From the NCBI RefSeq assembly GCF_013697085.1, contig NZ_JACEFT010000013.1:55544-119543 (forward strand): a stretch of DNA of 64,000 nt, read 5' to 3'. Shown here piece after piece: positions 9,556-19,058 of the stretch. This stretch comes from Billgrantia kenyensis. Its GTDB lineage: Bacteria; Pseudomonadota; Gammaproteobacteria; Pseudomonadales; Halomonadaceae. A program made the translations under genes and the position numbers. Within the stretch, counting starts at the first letter, position 1; every line of letters begins with the position of its first letter. The notes beneath the pieces are model-generated. The model had not been told where the DNA came from and searched no databases. It saw only the letters and a list, made by a program, of their open reading frames with translations.

Positions 9556-9584
9556 TGGCGACAGCGGCGGATGCCCGCTGCCGC
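9556..9584. promoter_or_regulatory. Hairpin 2 immediately after the binding-protein gene
   Basis: GGCGACAGCGG pairs with CCGCTGCCGCC except for one A-C mismatch, around a seven-base loop, starting nine bases from the binding-protein stop. No T-run follows, so attenuation or 3'-end stabilisation is more likely than full termination. Confidence 0.5.
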
Positions 9585-9592
9585 CTTGGCGA

Positions 9593-10654
9593 TCAGCGCG
9601 CTGCCCAGGCGCTGAAACGCTGCTCCAGCTCTTCGCCGTGGTCGACCCAGAAGCCGGTATCGATAGCGAGCGCCCCCTCCATGTTTTCGTCATGGGTCGG
9701 CATGCGCCGCGCCTGATCCTCGTCCAGCTGTTCGATGGCGGCGGGGTGCACCGGGCCGTAGGGTATCTCACTGGAGTAGGCCGCCTGGTTCTCGGGCTGG
9801 CTGGCAAACTCAATGAAGGCGTAGGCTTCATCGACATAATCGCTGCCGGCGACGATGGCCCAGTAGTCGAGATCGTAGATGCTCTCGTTCCAGACGATCT
9901 CGAGGTTGGTGCCCTCCTCCTGGGCGGCAGCGATCCGCCCGTTGTAGGAAGACGTCATGACCACGTCGCCTGCCACCAGCCACTGCGGCGGCTGAGCGCC
10001 CGCCTCCCACCACTGAATGTGCGGCTTGATCTCGTCGAGCTTGGCGAAGGCGCGCTCGACCCCCTCGTCCGTGCGCAGCACGTCGTAGACCTCTTCAGCC
10101 GGCACGCCGTCCGCCATCAGTGCGAACTCCAGGGTGTACTTGGCGCCCCGACGAAGCCCGCGGGTGCCGGGGAACTGCTCCACGTCCCAGAAATCAGCCC
10201 AGGAGCTCGGCGGGTTGTCCAGGGCATCGGCGTCATAGGCCAGCACCGTGGACCAAACGAAGGTGCCCACGCCACACTCGTCGAAGGCCGCGTCGATCAA
10301 AACGTTGCCAAGCCCGAGGCGCTGCCAGTCGATGGGTTCGAACAACCCCTCGAAACAGCCGCGCACCAGCTCCGGCGACTCCATCTCCACCACGTCCCAA
10401 CTGACGTTCCCGGTTTCCACCATCGCCCGGATACGTGATAGCTCGCCGTTATAATCTCCCGGCGTCACCCTGATGCCGGTCTCATCACTGAAAGGTCCGT
10501 AGTAGGCCTTTTCCATCGCCTCGCCAGAGGCGCCACCGAAGGAGATCACGGTCAACGCCTGGGCGCTGGCGGCGACCCCCAGACCGAGGGTCATCAGGCT
10601 GCCTACGGCAATGCCGCGGCCAAGACGGGACAGCGGGAAGCGATGTTGTGTCAT
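9593..10654 (-). CDS. PotD/YdcS-like periplasmic solute-binding protein
   Basis: 353 residues with a signal peptide of about 33 residues ending ASAQA. The mature part starts LTVISFGGASGEAME and has the family-1 extracellular solute-binding layout seen in spermidine/putrescine proteins (PSSWADFWDVEQFPG near 130, YNGRIAAA near 240, YDLDYWAIVAG near 260). It delivers substrate to the two permeases downstream. It lies between the ATPase gene (62 bp upstream) and the permeases, with two hairpins behind it that may explain differential expression. The substrate is not determinable here, and polyamine is only the family's usual one. Confidence 0.87.
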   Translation of the reverse strand: MTQHRFPLSRLGRGIAVGSLMTLGLGVAASAQALTVISFGGASGEAMEKAYYGPFSDETGIRVTPGDYNGELSRIRAMVETGNVSWDVVEMESPELVRGCFEGLFEPIDWQRLGLGNVLIDAAFDECGVGTFVWSTVLAYDADALDNPPSSWADFWDVEQFPGTRGLRRGAKYTLEFALMADGVPAEEVYDVLRTDEGVERAFAKLDEIKPHIQWWEAGAQPPQWLVAGDVVMTSSYNGRIAAAQEEGTNLEIVWNESIYDLDYWAIVAGSDYVDEAYAFIEFASQPENQAAYSSEIPYGPVHPAAIEQLDEDQARRMPTHDENMEGALAIDTGFWVDHGEELEQRFSAWAAR

Positions 10655-10715
10655 TCTCTATTCTCCCGGCCAGGAAGGCCTTGTTGTTGGTGTTGCGGTC
10701 GAAGACTGCTTGGGT

Positions 10716-11834
10716 TCAGGAGGCGTCGAGGGCGCGCACGTCCTCGTCACGCCAGCCGAGCTCGATCACGTCGCCCGGCTGCATGCTGCTCTCGAAATCG
10801 TCCACCGGAACGCGAGCAATGAAGTCGTCATTGCCGGCCAACTCGCAGCGCACCCTGAGATGGTCGCCGAGGTAGATGAACTCCTTGACACGAGCCTGCA
10901 GCCGATTGGGCAGCGCCTGACTGGCACCGTTGAGCTTGACGCGCTCGGGCCGAATCGACAGACGCGTGGCATCCCCCACGGCGAGGCCGGGACCGATCAG
11001 CGCGCCGGTACGAAAGCCATCGCCGAAGCTCACCCGGCACTGGCGCCCCTCCACCGTCTCGATGCGACCGGCCAGGGTATTGTTCTCGCCGATGAACTGC
11101 GCTACGAAGGCATTGCTCGGGTGCTCGTAGAGATTGCTTGGTGTGTCGATCTGCTGGATGACGCCGTCGTTGAACACGGCTACCCGGTCCGACATGGTCA
11201 ACGCTTCACTCTGGTCGTGAGTGACGAAGACCACGGTCAGCCCAAGTCGCTCGTGCAGGTGCTTGATCTCCAGCTGCATCTGCTCGCGCAACTGCTTGTC
11301 CAGCGCCCCCAGCGGCTCGTCCATCAGTACCAGTTGCGGCTCGAAGACCAGCGAGCGGGCCAGGGCCACACGCTGCTGCTGGCCACCGGAGAGCTGGGTC
11401 GGACGCCGCTTGGCGAAATCGCGCAGCTGAATCATGTCGAGGATGCGCGCCACCTTGCGGTCGGCCTCGGCAGTGGGCATCTTGCGCGTCTTGAGCGGAT
11501 AGCGGATGTTCTCCTCTACCGTCATGTGCGGGAACAGGGCGTAGTTCTGGAACACCATGCCGAAGTTGCGCTTGTGCGGTGGCACGCTGTTGAGCCGCTG
11601 CTCTCGCAGGAAGATGTCGCCGCTGGTGGGCACTTCGAAACCGGCCAGCATCATCAGGCAGGTGGTCTTGCCGGAACCGGAAGGTCCCAGAAGGGTGACG
11701 AACTCGCCCTGGCGGATGGTCAGGTTGAGATCCTTTACGACCAGTGTTTCGCCGTCATAGGACTTCTGCACACCTTCGAAGGTGATCAGTGCCGGCGATG
11801 GGTGGGTATTCGATTCGCTGGAATTGTTGGACAT
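10716..11834 (-). CDS. PotA-like ABC transporter ATP-binding protein
   Basis: 372 residues. The nucleotide-binding domain fills residues 1-240: Walker [10 protein letters not shown] near 52, Q-loop, signature [14 protein letters not shown] near 148, Walker [13 protein letters not shown] and the switch His in [11 protein letters not shown]. The C-terminal 120 residues form a TOBE domain ([11 protein letters not shown]), as in PotA, which is often regulatory. First gene of the minus-strand importer operon, so the promoter should lie in the 276-bp gap up to 12111. Energises uptake at the inner membrane. Confidence 0.9.
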   Translation of the reverse strand: MSNNSSESNTHPSPALITFEGVQKSYDGETLVVKDLNLTIRQGEFVTLLGPSGSGKTTCLMMLAGFEVPTSGDIFLREQRLNSVPPHKRNFGMVFQNYALFPHMTVEENIRYPLKTRKMPTAEADRKVARILDMIQLRDFAKRRPTQLSGGQQQRVALARSLVFEPQLVLMDEPLGALDKQLREQMQLEIKHLHERLGLTVVFVTHDQSEALTMSDRVAVFNDGVIQQIDTPSNLYEHPSNAFVAQFIGENNTLAGRIETVEGRQCRVSFGDGFRTGALIGPGLAVGDATRLSIRPERVKLNGASQALPNRLQARVKEFIYLGDHLRVRCELAGNDDFIARVPVDDFESSMQPGDVIELGWRDEDVRALDAS

Positions 11835-11892
11835 CGTCTTACCCGCAGCACGGAAATGAGGCAGGCAGCGTCAAGAATTACTGACGTTAACC

Positions 11893-11902
11893 TGAAATTT
11901 CA
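11893..11902. promoter_or_regulatory. Small palindrome upstream of the ABC operon
   Basis: TGAAATTTCA is a perfect 10-bp palindrome in the AT-richer part of the divergent gap between the ATPase gene and the methyltransferase gene. Nothing else in the 276-bp gap was convincing. Weak evidence for an operator. Confidence 0.25.
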
Positions 11903-12110
11903 ATATTCCCAAGCTAAACATCGCCCCGCCTATCGTCAAGTATATTCCACGCACTCCTTTAGCCATATTTCAACGCAGACCCGGCAAGCGGAGCGATTGA
12001 CGCTCAACAAGTCTCGGCGCCGCACGGACTTGGAGCACCTCGCTCTTTCACGCAGGCGCAGGCTAGCCTAGAGTGGAGGCATGTGAGCTACACGATAAGG
12101 AGGAATGCCC

Positions 12111-12713
12111 ATGGCGGTTCAAGAGCGACCCTCGGTCGTCGCAGGCCCAGAGCGACGGGCTCAACTGTCGCTATTCGCCCGTAACTTCTTCAAGCATCCT
12201 CGCATGCTGGGCTCGATCATACCGAGCTCGTCCTTCCTGATTCGTCGCCTGCTCGAGCCAGTCGACTGGGAGCGAGCCCGAGTGATCGTCGAATACGGTC
12301 CAGGGGTGGGTACCATCACCCACGAGATCTTGAGTCGCCTGCACCCCGATGCAACGCTGGTGGTCATAGAGATGAACGAGGATTTCGTCGACTACCTGAA
12401 CCGCTCCATGACCGACCCTCGGCTCGAAGTGATCGCCGGCTCCGCGGAAAACATCGAGACCGAGCTGGAACGCCTGGGTCTGCCGGCAGCCGACTACGTG
12501 GTGGCCGGGCTGCCGTTCAGTACCATGCCGGCCGATTGTCGCGAGCGCATTCTGCAACAGAGCCAGAAGGCGCTTGCCCCCGAGGGGAGCATGCTGATCT
12601 ACCAGTTCTCGCCCAAGGTATCCTCCGATCTCCACCAGACCTTCAGTCGCGTCGAGAGCACCTTCGAGCCCATCAACATCCCTCCCGCACGCGTCTATTT
12701 TTGTCACAAATAG
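12111..12713 (+). CDS. Class I SAM methyltransferase, phospholipid N-methyltransferase-like
   Basis: 200 residues. The start at 12111 is preferred over the ATG at 12105 because AAGGAGG (12097-12103) is seven bases before it but only one base from the other. The N-terminus RNFFKHPRMLGSIIPSSSFLIRRLL and motif I VEYGPGVGTIT near residue 61, with VVIEMNEDF as motif II and VVAGLPFSTM as the proline-containing motif IV, match the small PmtA-type methyltransferases that methylate phosphatidylethanolamine and are related to KsgA. It would act at the inner face of the membrane. The alternative is a small-molecule or rRNA methyltransferase. Confidence 0.75.
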   Translation: MAVQERPSVVAGPERRAQLSLFARNFFKHPRMLGSIIPSSSFLIRRLLEPVDWERARVIVEYGPGVGTITHEILSRLHPDATLVVIEMNEDFVDYLNRSMTDPRLEVIAGSAENIETELERLGLPAADYVVAGLPFSTMPADCRERILQQSQKALAPEGSMLIYQFSPKVSSDLHQTFSRVESTFEPINIPPARVYFCHK

Positions 12714-12722
12714 AGCGCATAG

Positions 12723-12757
12723 AGGCCCGCCCCAGGCCGATTCGCCCCGGCGGGCCT
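12723..12757 (+). terminator. Hairpin after the methyltransferase gene
   Basis: AGGCCCGCC and GGCGGGCCT are perfectly complementary nine-base arms, starting ten bases after the stop codon. A short TT follows, so termination strength is uncertain. Confidence 0.65.
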
Positions 12758-12919
12758 TGCGACCTTACCTTGACCCAATACTCTTGACACTCTGCTTGCG
12801 CTGTCGCGAGAGCGAATACTGGCGGCAAGCCGACGTGCGGGTATTGGTTGCCGCCTCGAATCGGCCTATTCTCTTCTGTTCAAAGACAAGTTAGTCACCT
12901 ACCGCAAGGGAGAAGCCCA

Positions 12920-14056
12920 ATGCCCGGCCTGTTGCCCGACGTAGACCCCGATGGCCTGCTCGAATACTCGGTGGTATACACCGACCGTTCGCTCAATCAC
13001 ATGTCCCAGCGCTTCCAGGGGGTGATGCGTGACGTCTCGGCGACACTCAAGCGTGTCTACCATGCCCACAGCGCCGTGATCGTACCCGGTAGCGGCACCT
13101 TCGGCATGGAGGCCGCGGCACGCCAGTTCGCTACCAACCAGCACTGCCTGGTGATCCGTAACGGCCAGTTCAGCTATCGCTGGTCGCAGATCCTGGAAAT
13201 GGGCGCCATCCCTGCTTCGACAACAGTGCTCAAGGCGCGTCGCCTGGACCCGCAGGACAACCAATCGCCCTTTGCCCCGGCCCCTATCGAAGAGGTCGAG
13301 CGCACCATACGCGAAGAGCGGCCCGGCGTGGTGTTCGCCCCCCATGTCGAAACCTCGGCCGGCCTGTTGCTTCCCGACGACTATCTTCGCCGCGTGGCGG
13401 CAGCAACCCATGAGGTCGGCGGGCTGTTCGTACTCGACTGCATCGCATCGGGGACGCTATGGGTGAACATGGCCGAGATCGGCGTCGACGTGCTGGTCAG
13501 CGCCCCGCAGAAAGGATGGAGTGGCCTGCCCTGCTGCGGCATGGTGATGCTCTCCGAGCAGGCACGCGAGCGCATCGAGCAGACCGTCAGCACCAGCTTT
13601 GCCTGCGATCTTCGCAAGTGGCTGTGGATCATGGAAACCTACGAGAGCGGCGGCCACGCCTATTACGCCACCCTGCCCACCGATGGCCTTGCCCGGCTGC
13701 GCGACATCATGAAAGAGACCGCCGAGTACGGTTTCGAGCGCGTTCGCGAAGAGCAGTGGGCCCTGGGCCAAGGCGTGCGCGAGCTGATGACTCGCTATGG
13801 CTATCGCAGTGTCGCGGCACCCGGCTACGAGGCGCCTGGTGTCGTCGTCTGCTACAGCCCCGATCCCGGCATCGTGGCCAGGTTCGCCGAGGCAGGTATC
13901 CAGGTTGCTGGCGGCGTTCCCCTGATGTGCGATGAGGGCGATGCCTATCAAGCCTTCCGTATCGGCCTGTTCGGCCTGGACAAACTTCATCATCTGGAGC
14001 GCAGTCTGGCGAACCTCGAGGCGGCTCTGCAGAAGGTTGGCCAGACGTCCGACTAG
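12920..14056 (+). CDS. Class V aminotransferase (alanine-glyoxylate type)
   Basis: 378 residues, a normal length for this PLP family. The start at 12920 is used because AAGGGAGAAG precedes it; the longer frame upstream lacks a ribosome site. Features are MEAAARQFATNQHCLVIRNGQFSYRW near residue 70, the aspartate strand FVLDCIASGTLW near 175, and the PLP lysine in SAPQKGWSG near 197. These enzymes transfer an amino group between alanine, serine or 2-aminoethylphosphonate-like donors and glyoxylate or pyruvate. The donor is not clear here. It is a single gene, ending at a strong bidirectional terminator. Confidence 0.82.
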   Translation: MPGLLPDVDPDGLLEYSVVYTDRSLNHMSQRFQGVMRDVSATLKRVYHAHSAVIVPGSGTFGMEAAARQFATNQHCLVIRNGQFSYRWSQILEMGAIPASTTVLKARRLDPQDNQSPFAPAPIEEVERTIREERPGVVFAPHVETSAGLLLPDDYLRRVAAATHEVGGLFVLDCIASGTLWVNMAEIGVDVLVSAPQKGWSGLPCCGMVMLSEQARERIEQTVSTSFACDLRKWLWIMETYESGGHAYYATLPTDGLARLRDIMKETAEYGFERVREEQWALGQGVRELMTRYGYRSVAAPGYEAPGVVVCYSPDPGIVARFAEAGIQVAGGVPLMCDEGDAYQAFRIGLFGLDKLHHLERSLANLEAALQKVGQTSD

Positions 14057-14069
14057 GCTACGTCAAAAC

Positions 14070-14101
14070 GCAGAAGGGGCGGCCTGAGCCGCCCCTTCTG
14101 C
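14070..14101. terminator. Bidirectional terminator between convergent genes
   Basis: Arms GCAGAAGGGGCGGC and GCCGCCCCTTCTGC are perfect over 14 bp with a four-base loop. It serves both the aminotransferase gene (plus) and the CBS-BON gene (minus); on the minus strand it is followed by GTTTTG. Confidence 0.88.
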
Positions 14102-14114
14102 TTGCCTGCATGCC

Positions 14115-14810
14115 TCATAAGTGACCGACGCCGCGGGGCATCATGCCGAGGTTGTTCTCCACGGACTTGACCCCCGGGGTGTTCTCGGCGGCAACCTGAA
14201 CGGCCAACTTCTCCTCCTGACTTTCCACCAGGCCCCAGACCTGCACCACACCGTCGGTGACGATGACGTTGATACGGTCGACCCAGACCCCGGTGTTGTC
14301 TTCGACTTCCTTGAGAATGGCATCGCGGATTTCGCGGTCGTCCGCCGTTACCGGCGTCGCCACGTCGGGGGTGCTTGCCGAGAACCCACGCAGCAGATTG
14401 GCGCGGCTGACGATACCCACCAGCTTGTCGTCGCGTACTACCGGCACCCGCTTGATATGGCGCTTTTCCAGCAGCTTGGCAACGCGGTGAAGCGGCTCAT
14501 CCTCGGTGATGGTGACGGGATTGGGTGTCATGATCTCATGCGCCTTGCGCGCATGGCTCTTGATGTACTCGCTGGCATTGTTGGCGCCGGCAAAGATCGA
14601 TTTCAGCCACCAGGACTTGCGACGCTCCGTGCCGTTCTCCACCCGGCGCATCAGGTCGCCCTCGCTGACGATACCCAGTACCTTGCCGCTGGCATCCACC
14701 ACTGGCAACGCGCTGATATTGTGCTCGAGCAACAGGCGGGCAATTTCCCGGACATCGGCGTCGGGCGATACGGTGATGACCTTGGGGGTCATGACATCGA
14801 CAGCATGCAT
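14115..14810 (-). CDS. CBS-pair and BON domain protein
   Basis: 231 residues. The start at 14810 follows a GGAG site; the upstream in-frame ATG has none. Two CBS domains occupy about residues 8-60 (MTPKVITVSPDADVREIARLLLE) and 95-150 (MTPNPVTITEDEPLHRVAKLLE). A C-terminal BON domain follows at about 160-225 (IRDAILKEVEDNTGVWVDRINVIVTDGVV). CBS pairs sense adenine nucleotides, and BON domains usually bind phospholipid or associate with envelope proteins. No signal peptide is seen, so it is probably cytoplasmic. The exact role is unknown; such proteins are often stress induced. Confidence 0.88.
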   Translation of the reverse strand: MHAVDVMTPKVITVSPDADVREIARLLLEHNISALPVVDASGKVLGIVSEGDLMRRVENGTERRKSWWLKSIFAGANNASEYIKSHARKAHEIMTPNPVTITEDEPLHRVAKLLEKRHIKRVPVVRDDKLVGIVSRANLLRGFSASTPDVATPVTADDREIRDAILKEVEDNTGVWVDRINVIVTDGVVQVWGLVESQEEKLAVQVAAENTPGVKSVENNLGMMPRGVGHL

Positions 14811-14853
14811 GGGGCTACTCCACGTCGGGGCGATCGGTTGGGATCCTACTAGC

Positions 14854-14882
14854 AATCTAGTCTGACTTCATCGAGGTAACAA
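14854..14882 (-). promoter_or_regulatory. Sigma70-type promoter of the CBS-BON gene
   Basis: On the minus strand TTGTTA (14882-14877) and TAGATT (14859-14854) are separated by exactly 17 bases. Transcription would begin about 35 bases before the start codon at 14810. Confidence 0.5.
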
Positions 14883-14972
14883 TTTGCTACTGTAAAACGC
14901 TAACAGAACGGGCCGACACATCACTTGATCTGTAACAACAATACAAGCACAAGCCGTTACAGGAACCAACTT

Positions 14973-16469
14973 TCACGCCGCTTCGCCCCCATCAGCTGCT
15001 CGACTCCCGCCCTCCTGATGCACCTTGACGACATCGACGATCCGCGAGCGGCTCATGACGATCTTCCAGCGTTGCAGGATCGGCTCGGCATTGGCCACCT
15101 CTTCTCGCACCACCAGGTTGAGCAGGTGGCGCTTCTCCACGGTCTCTCGCGAGACCTGCCCATCCTTGAGCCGGTAGACATGATGACTGCCCTTGTCCAT
15201 CAGGCGCGAGAGCAATGACAGGTCGAGGGAGAGGGTCTCACGGGTCTTCTCATAGCCACTGAGAAAGCGCGTAGGCGACATGCGAGAGCTGGAACGATAA
15301 TGCAGCACCATCTCCTCACGGTGCGCCACGTTACGCTTTCGCACTCGCTTGATCTCCTCATCCAGCTTGCTGAAACGCTTGTAGTCGAACCACTCGAGCT
15401 GGCGTCCGACCAGCGCATTGCTGTTGACATCGAAGTACTGACGACGCCACTTGGGACGTCCCTTGCGCAGCCATCGCCACAGCGTATTGCGCAGGTCGTC
15501 CTTGAACACTTCACGCATGGCATAGAGTACCGCCATGGCCAGCACAAACAGCACGGTGATGTTGCCCAGGGTGTCGCGAGCCTGTAGCAGCCCCAAGGAA
15601 ACGAAGATCATCACCACGCCGGTGGCCAGCCCCTTCACCGCCTTCTGCTCGCCCCCGCCCAGCTCCTGGCTCTTCTGCTTGAGGGTAACCGGATGTTCGA
15701 TGAGGCGGCGCAGCAGGCGCATCTTGTTGGACATCCGAGTAGGGTCGCGATCCACCCGGCTGGCGTTGTACTCCGCCTGCTTGCGATGCTCGCTCTCGGC
15801 TTGGGCGATCTCCAGCAGGCGCTCGCGGATAGCTCGGTAGCCGCGCCCGCGAGGCAGATGAGCCACCAGTGCCAGCAGTCGCTGCTCGGTGAACCAGGAG
15901 AGGAAATTATCGATGTTGGCGTAGTACTTGAAGAGCTCATCCTCGCTGGGCCTGTTGCGTCGCAGGCGGCGTAGGATGCCCTGGGCCAGCTCACACAGCT
16001 CCTCGAGCCCATCGTGAAGGCTGCCTGTCGACGACTCGGAGGAGTCAAGACCTTCTGCGTCGGCCTGGCTCTTGGGCACCTCAGGGTTCCCCTCCGTGGC
16101 CTCGCCGCCCTGCTCACCGCCGGCCTTCTTCACCTTGCGTGCGGCATCCAGCAGGCTCTGGGTCGCTCGGTCGAGAGCCACCACGTACTGATAAGCGTAG
16201 AGGCTCAGGCTCAGGCGGTACTGCTCCGAGCCGAGCCCACCCCGGCTGGCCAGCCGGCTGAGCACCAACGGTAGATGATGCTTGTCGCTGTAGTAGGTTC
16301 GCTTGACGTGGATGGCACTGTGATAGAAGGCATCCTCGGAAATGACATGCTCGTTGAGCCCGAGCTCACCCGGCACGAACAGAAAGAGGTCCAGCCGGTG
16401 GGAGGTCTCCTCCTGCAGCACGCGGGATATCTTGAGGTGAAAGCTGTCCTTGCGTTCGACGGTGATCAC
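14973..16469 (-). CDS. Conserved two-helix membrane protein of unknown function (GTG start)
   Basis: 498 residues; the first codon is GTG with GGAG ten bases upstream. No recognised domain. The N-terminal 110 residues look beta-rich (SHRLDLFLFVPGELGLNEH). Next is a charged low-complexity segment (about 115-150, with KKAGGEQGGEATEG), then a helical region. Two hydrophobic helices follow near residues 270-310 (GVVMIFVSLGLLQ and NITVLFVLAMAVLYAMREV), and the 185-residue C-terminal part is basic (RKRNVAHREEMVLHY, ILQRWKIVMSRSRIVDV). It lies 105 bp downstream of an MscS-type channel gene on the same strand, so a membrane or osmotic role is possible but unproved. Confidence 0.7.
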   Translation of the reverse strand: MITVERKDSFHLKISRVLQEETSHRLDLFLFVPGELGLNEHVISEDAFYHSAIHVKRTYYSDKHHLPLVLSRLASRGGLGSEQYRLSLSLYAYQYVVALDRATQSLLDAARKVKKAGGEQGGEATEGNPEVPKSQADAEGLDSSESSTGSLHDGLEELCELAQGILRRLRRNRPSEDELFKYYANIDNFLSWFTEQRLLALVAHLPRGRGYRAIRERLLEIAQAESEHRKQAEYNASRVDRDPTRMSNKMRLLRRLIEHPVTLKQKSQELGGGEQKAVKGLATGVVMIFVSLGLLQARDTLGNITVLFVLAMAVLYAMREVFKDDLRNTLWRWLRKGRPKWRRQYFDVNSNALVGRQLEWFDYKRFSKLDEEIKRVRKRNVAHREEMVLHYRSSSRMSPTRFLSGYEKTRETLSLDLSLLSRLMDKGSHHVYRLKDGQVSRETVEKRHLLNLVVREEVANAEPILQRWKIVMSRSRIVDVVKVHQEGGSRAADGGEAA

Positions 16470-16574
16470 GTCGTCGCGGCTCCGTATCTGAGCGGCCGGG
16501 GTTGCAGGCCGGTTTACCCTTCATGTTACGAGCAACAACGGCCCGCTTGCCATGTCGAACCGGGTACGATCGGG

Positions 16575-18929
16575 TCACGACGAATCCGGCGAGGCTCGCT
16601 GCGGGTTGGTCGCCCCCTCGGGATCGGCGATGCCAGCCTCGCCGGGCGAGCGTCCCTTGGCATCGCGACTGACCACCGAACCATCACTGTCGTCAGGCGC
16701 CACCTCCTGCAGGGAATCACCGGGCTGCCCCTCCATGCTCACGCTCAGGCGCGGCAGGCCGAGGTCGATGCCCTGTTGTTCCATGCGCTGCTTGAGAAGC
16801 AGATTGAACGCCCTCGCCACGTCCCACTGCATGACCGGCGCGGTGCGAAAGCGCATCCGCAGCACGGCGGCGCCCTCATCGAAGCGGTCGACGCCCTGCA
16901 TTTCCAGCGGCGACCAGATGTGGTGACGCATCATCGGGTCCTGGCGCAGCTCCTGGGCGGTCTCCTGCATCAGGGTGATGGCATCGTCGATCTTCATGGT
17001 ATGCGGTATGCGGATACGCATGAGCGCGATACCGAAATGCCGCGACATGTTGTGAATCGACTGAATGGCGCTGAAGGTGATGATATGCAGAATGCCATCA
17101 AGATCGCGCAGGCGCACCGTCCTCAGCGTGAGTCCCTCAACGGTGCCCATGTGACCATTGATCTGAACGAAGTCGTCCACCGCCAGCGAATCCTCGATGA
17201 TGATGAAGATCCCGGTGATCAGATCCTGAACCAGCGTCTGAGCGCCGAAGCCCACGGCCAGGCCGATGACACCGGCACCCGCCAGCAGCGGCGTGACGTT
17301 CACCCCCAGGTTGGCCAGGCCGACGATGGCGGCAATGATCACGATGGTGGCGAAGATCACGTTGCGAATCATCGGCGTGATGGTCTGGGCACGCGCCTGA
17401 TTGACGCGGCGTCCCCGCGAACGGGCTGAAGAGACCAGCGCCCGCTGGATGGCGGTGTCGGCGAAAATCCATGCCAGCCAGGCCAGCAGCACCGTGAAGC
17501 CCAGCGCCAGCAGTGCCTGGCCGATACGCACCCCGGCCACCCCCTCGCGGCCGAGACCGAGCAGCGAACCGCCCCAGACCTGCAGCGACAGCTCGGCAAA
17601 CACGATCCAGGCCACGACATGCGACAGCGTATAGCCGAAGCGCTCGAGGCGGCGGCGGTACTCGCTGATGCGGCGACGCTTCTGGCGGCGCTCGTTATGG
17701 CGCTGGATCAGTCCGGTTATCACCAGGGTCAGCACCAGCAAGGCCGCGGACACGATCGAACGGGCCAGCGCTCCCCCCACATCGCCCACGGTAATGAAGA
17801 TGGCCAGCAGCGAGCCCACCACGACCAGCAAGGCCGGCACGTGCCACAGCTCGCCGACGATGCGCGACAGCTCGACGCCAGTGCCCCCTTCACGACGAAC
17901 TCGCCAGGAACGGTTGCGAATCAGGTGCTTGATCGCGCGCTTGTACTTGAAGATGAAGCGTATGCTGAGCAGCGCGGCCAGCATATTGGCCAGCACCGAA
18001 CCCAGGGCAGCCAGGTCTTCGCCCACGATCAGCGAGAGCCGCTCGGAATTGAGCGCGTCGCCCAACGCGATCAAGGCACCGATCACGAACAGCAGGCGCA
18101 GGCTCCTGCGCTGCAGAATCAGCACCGCGGGAAAACGGTGCCCGCGGGTGAAGACCGAGACCACACACTCCACGATCACCGACAACGCACGCCCGCAGAG
18201 TGCCAGGTAGGCGACAATCAAGGCCAGGGAACGCCCTGGGCTGGGAGCCAGTAGCTGCACGATCCCCATGACCATCACGAAGGCGAGCGCCCAAGGCAGC
18301 ATGCGCCGGAGGAAGTGCAGTGCCAGGAGCCAGCCACGGGGCTCCCGCGGCAGGTCAAGAGGCAGTTCGCGTCGCTTGAACAACAACCTGCCAAGTGCGA
18401 TCAGCACGATCAGCAGCCCGGCCCAGACGGCCAGCAGCACGGCGCTTTCGATACCGAACCGTAGCAGCTCACCGGTGCCGGTATCGACCATAAGCTCTGA
18501 GAGCTCCGCCCAACCCTGACCCAGCTGGTACTGCCAGTCGTCGAGTGGCGATTCGCCAGCCTCGGCCTGCTCGCCCAGTTCACTCAGCGTTTCCGCCAGT
18601 GCCCCCAGCAGCCCCTGCCGCTGGGTGGTGCCGTCTTCGGCAACCCCCTCTCCGTGGACCTGTTGAATTTCACGCAGCTCGCCCAGCAGTGCGCGGCGGC
18701 GCTCCTCATCCTCGAGGGTGACGATCACCTCGTTGAGCGATTCCTGGAATGCGACTGCATCATGCGTCTGTTCTGCCGCTTCATCCTGGCCCAGTCCGCC
18801 GAGGCCCAACGATTGCGCATGCAGCGAGCCGCCGGCTCCCATCAGCAGCAGCATCAATACCGTCAGCCCGAAGCGAATCAAGCCTTGCATGGTCCCGGTG
18901 GGTTCGGTTCGGGTAACACCTGTTGGCAT
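16575..18929 (-). CDS. MscS-family mechanosensitive channel, large form
   Basis: 784 residues. The start at 18929 follows GGGAG at nine bases. A signal peptide (about residues 1-38, ending SLHAQ) is followed by a helical periplasmic domain to about 165 and some ten or eleven membrane helices. The conserved MscS pore helix and beta domain lie near 535-640 (GAGVIGLAVGFGAQTLVQDLITG, then EDSLAVDDFVQINGHMGTVEGLTLRTVRLRD). The tail after residue 740 is acidic and low-complexity. Such channels open under membrane tension to release solutes on osmotic downshift, fitting a salt-tolerant host. The next gene on the same strand is the unknown two-helix membrane protein. Confidence 0.9.
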   Translation of the reverse strand: MPTGVTRTEPTGTMQGLIRFGLTVLMLLLMGAGGSLHAQSLGLGGLGQDEAAEQTHDAVAFQESLNEVIVTLEDEERRRALLGELREIQQVHGEGVAEDGTTQRQGLLGALAETLSELGEQAEAGESPLDDWQYQLGQGWAELSELMVDTGTGELLRFGIESAVLLAVWAGLLIVLIALGRLLFKRRELPLDLPREPRGWLLALHFLRRMLPWALAFVMVMGIVQLLAPSPGRSLALIVAYLALCGRALSVIVECVVSVFTRGHRFPAVLILQRRSLRLLFVIGALIALGDALNSERLSLIVGEDLAALGSVLANMLAALLSIRFIFKYKRAIKHLIRNRSWRVRREGGTGVELSRIVGELWHVPALLVVVGSLLAIFITVGDVGGALARSIVSAALLVLTLVITGLIQRHNERRQKRRRISEYRRRLERFGYTLSHVVAWIVFAELSLQVWGGSLLGLGREGVAGVRIGQALLALGFTVLLAWLAWIFADTAIQRALVSSARSRGRRVNQARAQTITPMIRNVIFATIVIIAAIVGLANLGVNVTPLLAGAGVIGLAVGFGAQTLVQDLITGIFIIIEDSLAVDDFVQINGHMGTVEGLTLRTVRLRDLDGILHIITFSAIQSIHNMSRHFGIALMRIRIPHTMKIDDAITLMQETAQELRQDPMMRHHIWSPLEMQGVDRFDEGAAVLRMRFRTAPVMQWDVARAFNLLLKQRMEQQGIDLGLPRLSVSMEGQPGDSLQEVAPDDSDGSVVSRDAKGRSPGEAGIADPEGATNPQRASPDSS

Positions 18930-19058
18930 AGCCTGCACTCCCTTGTCCTTTCTGCCATGGCCTAGTGTCAACCGTAGTTCAGTGCTTGGCCCATGACGGC
19001 TTTGCTCAGCTCTGTGCTAGGCTGGCGATCAGACTCTCGAGTCGCACAGGATGCCTAC

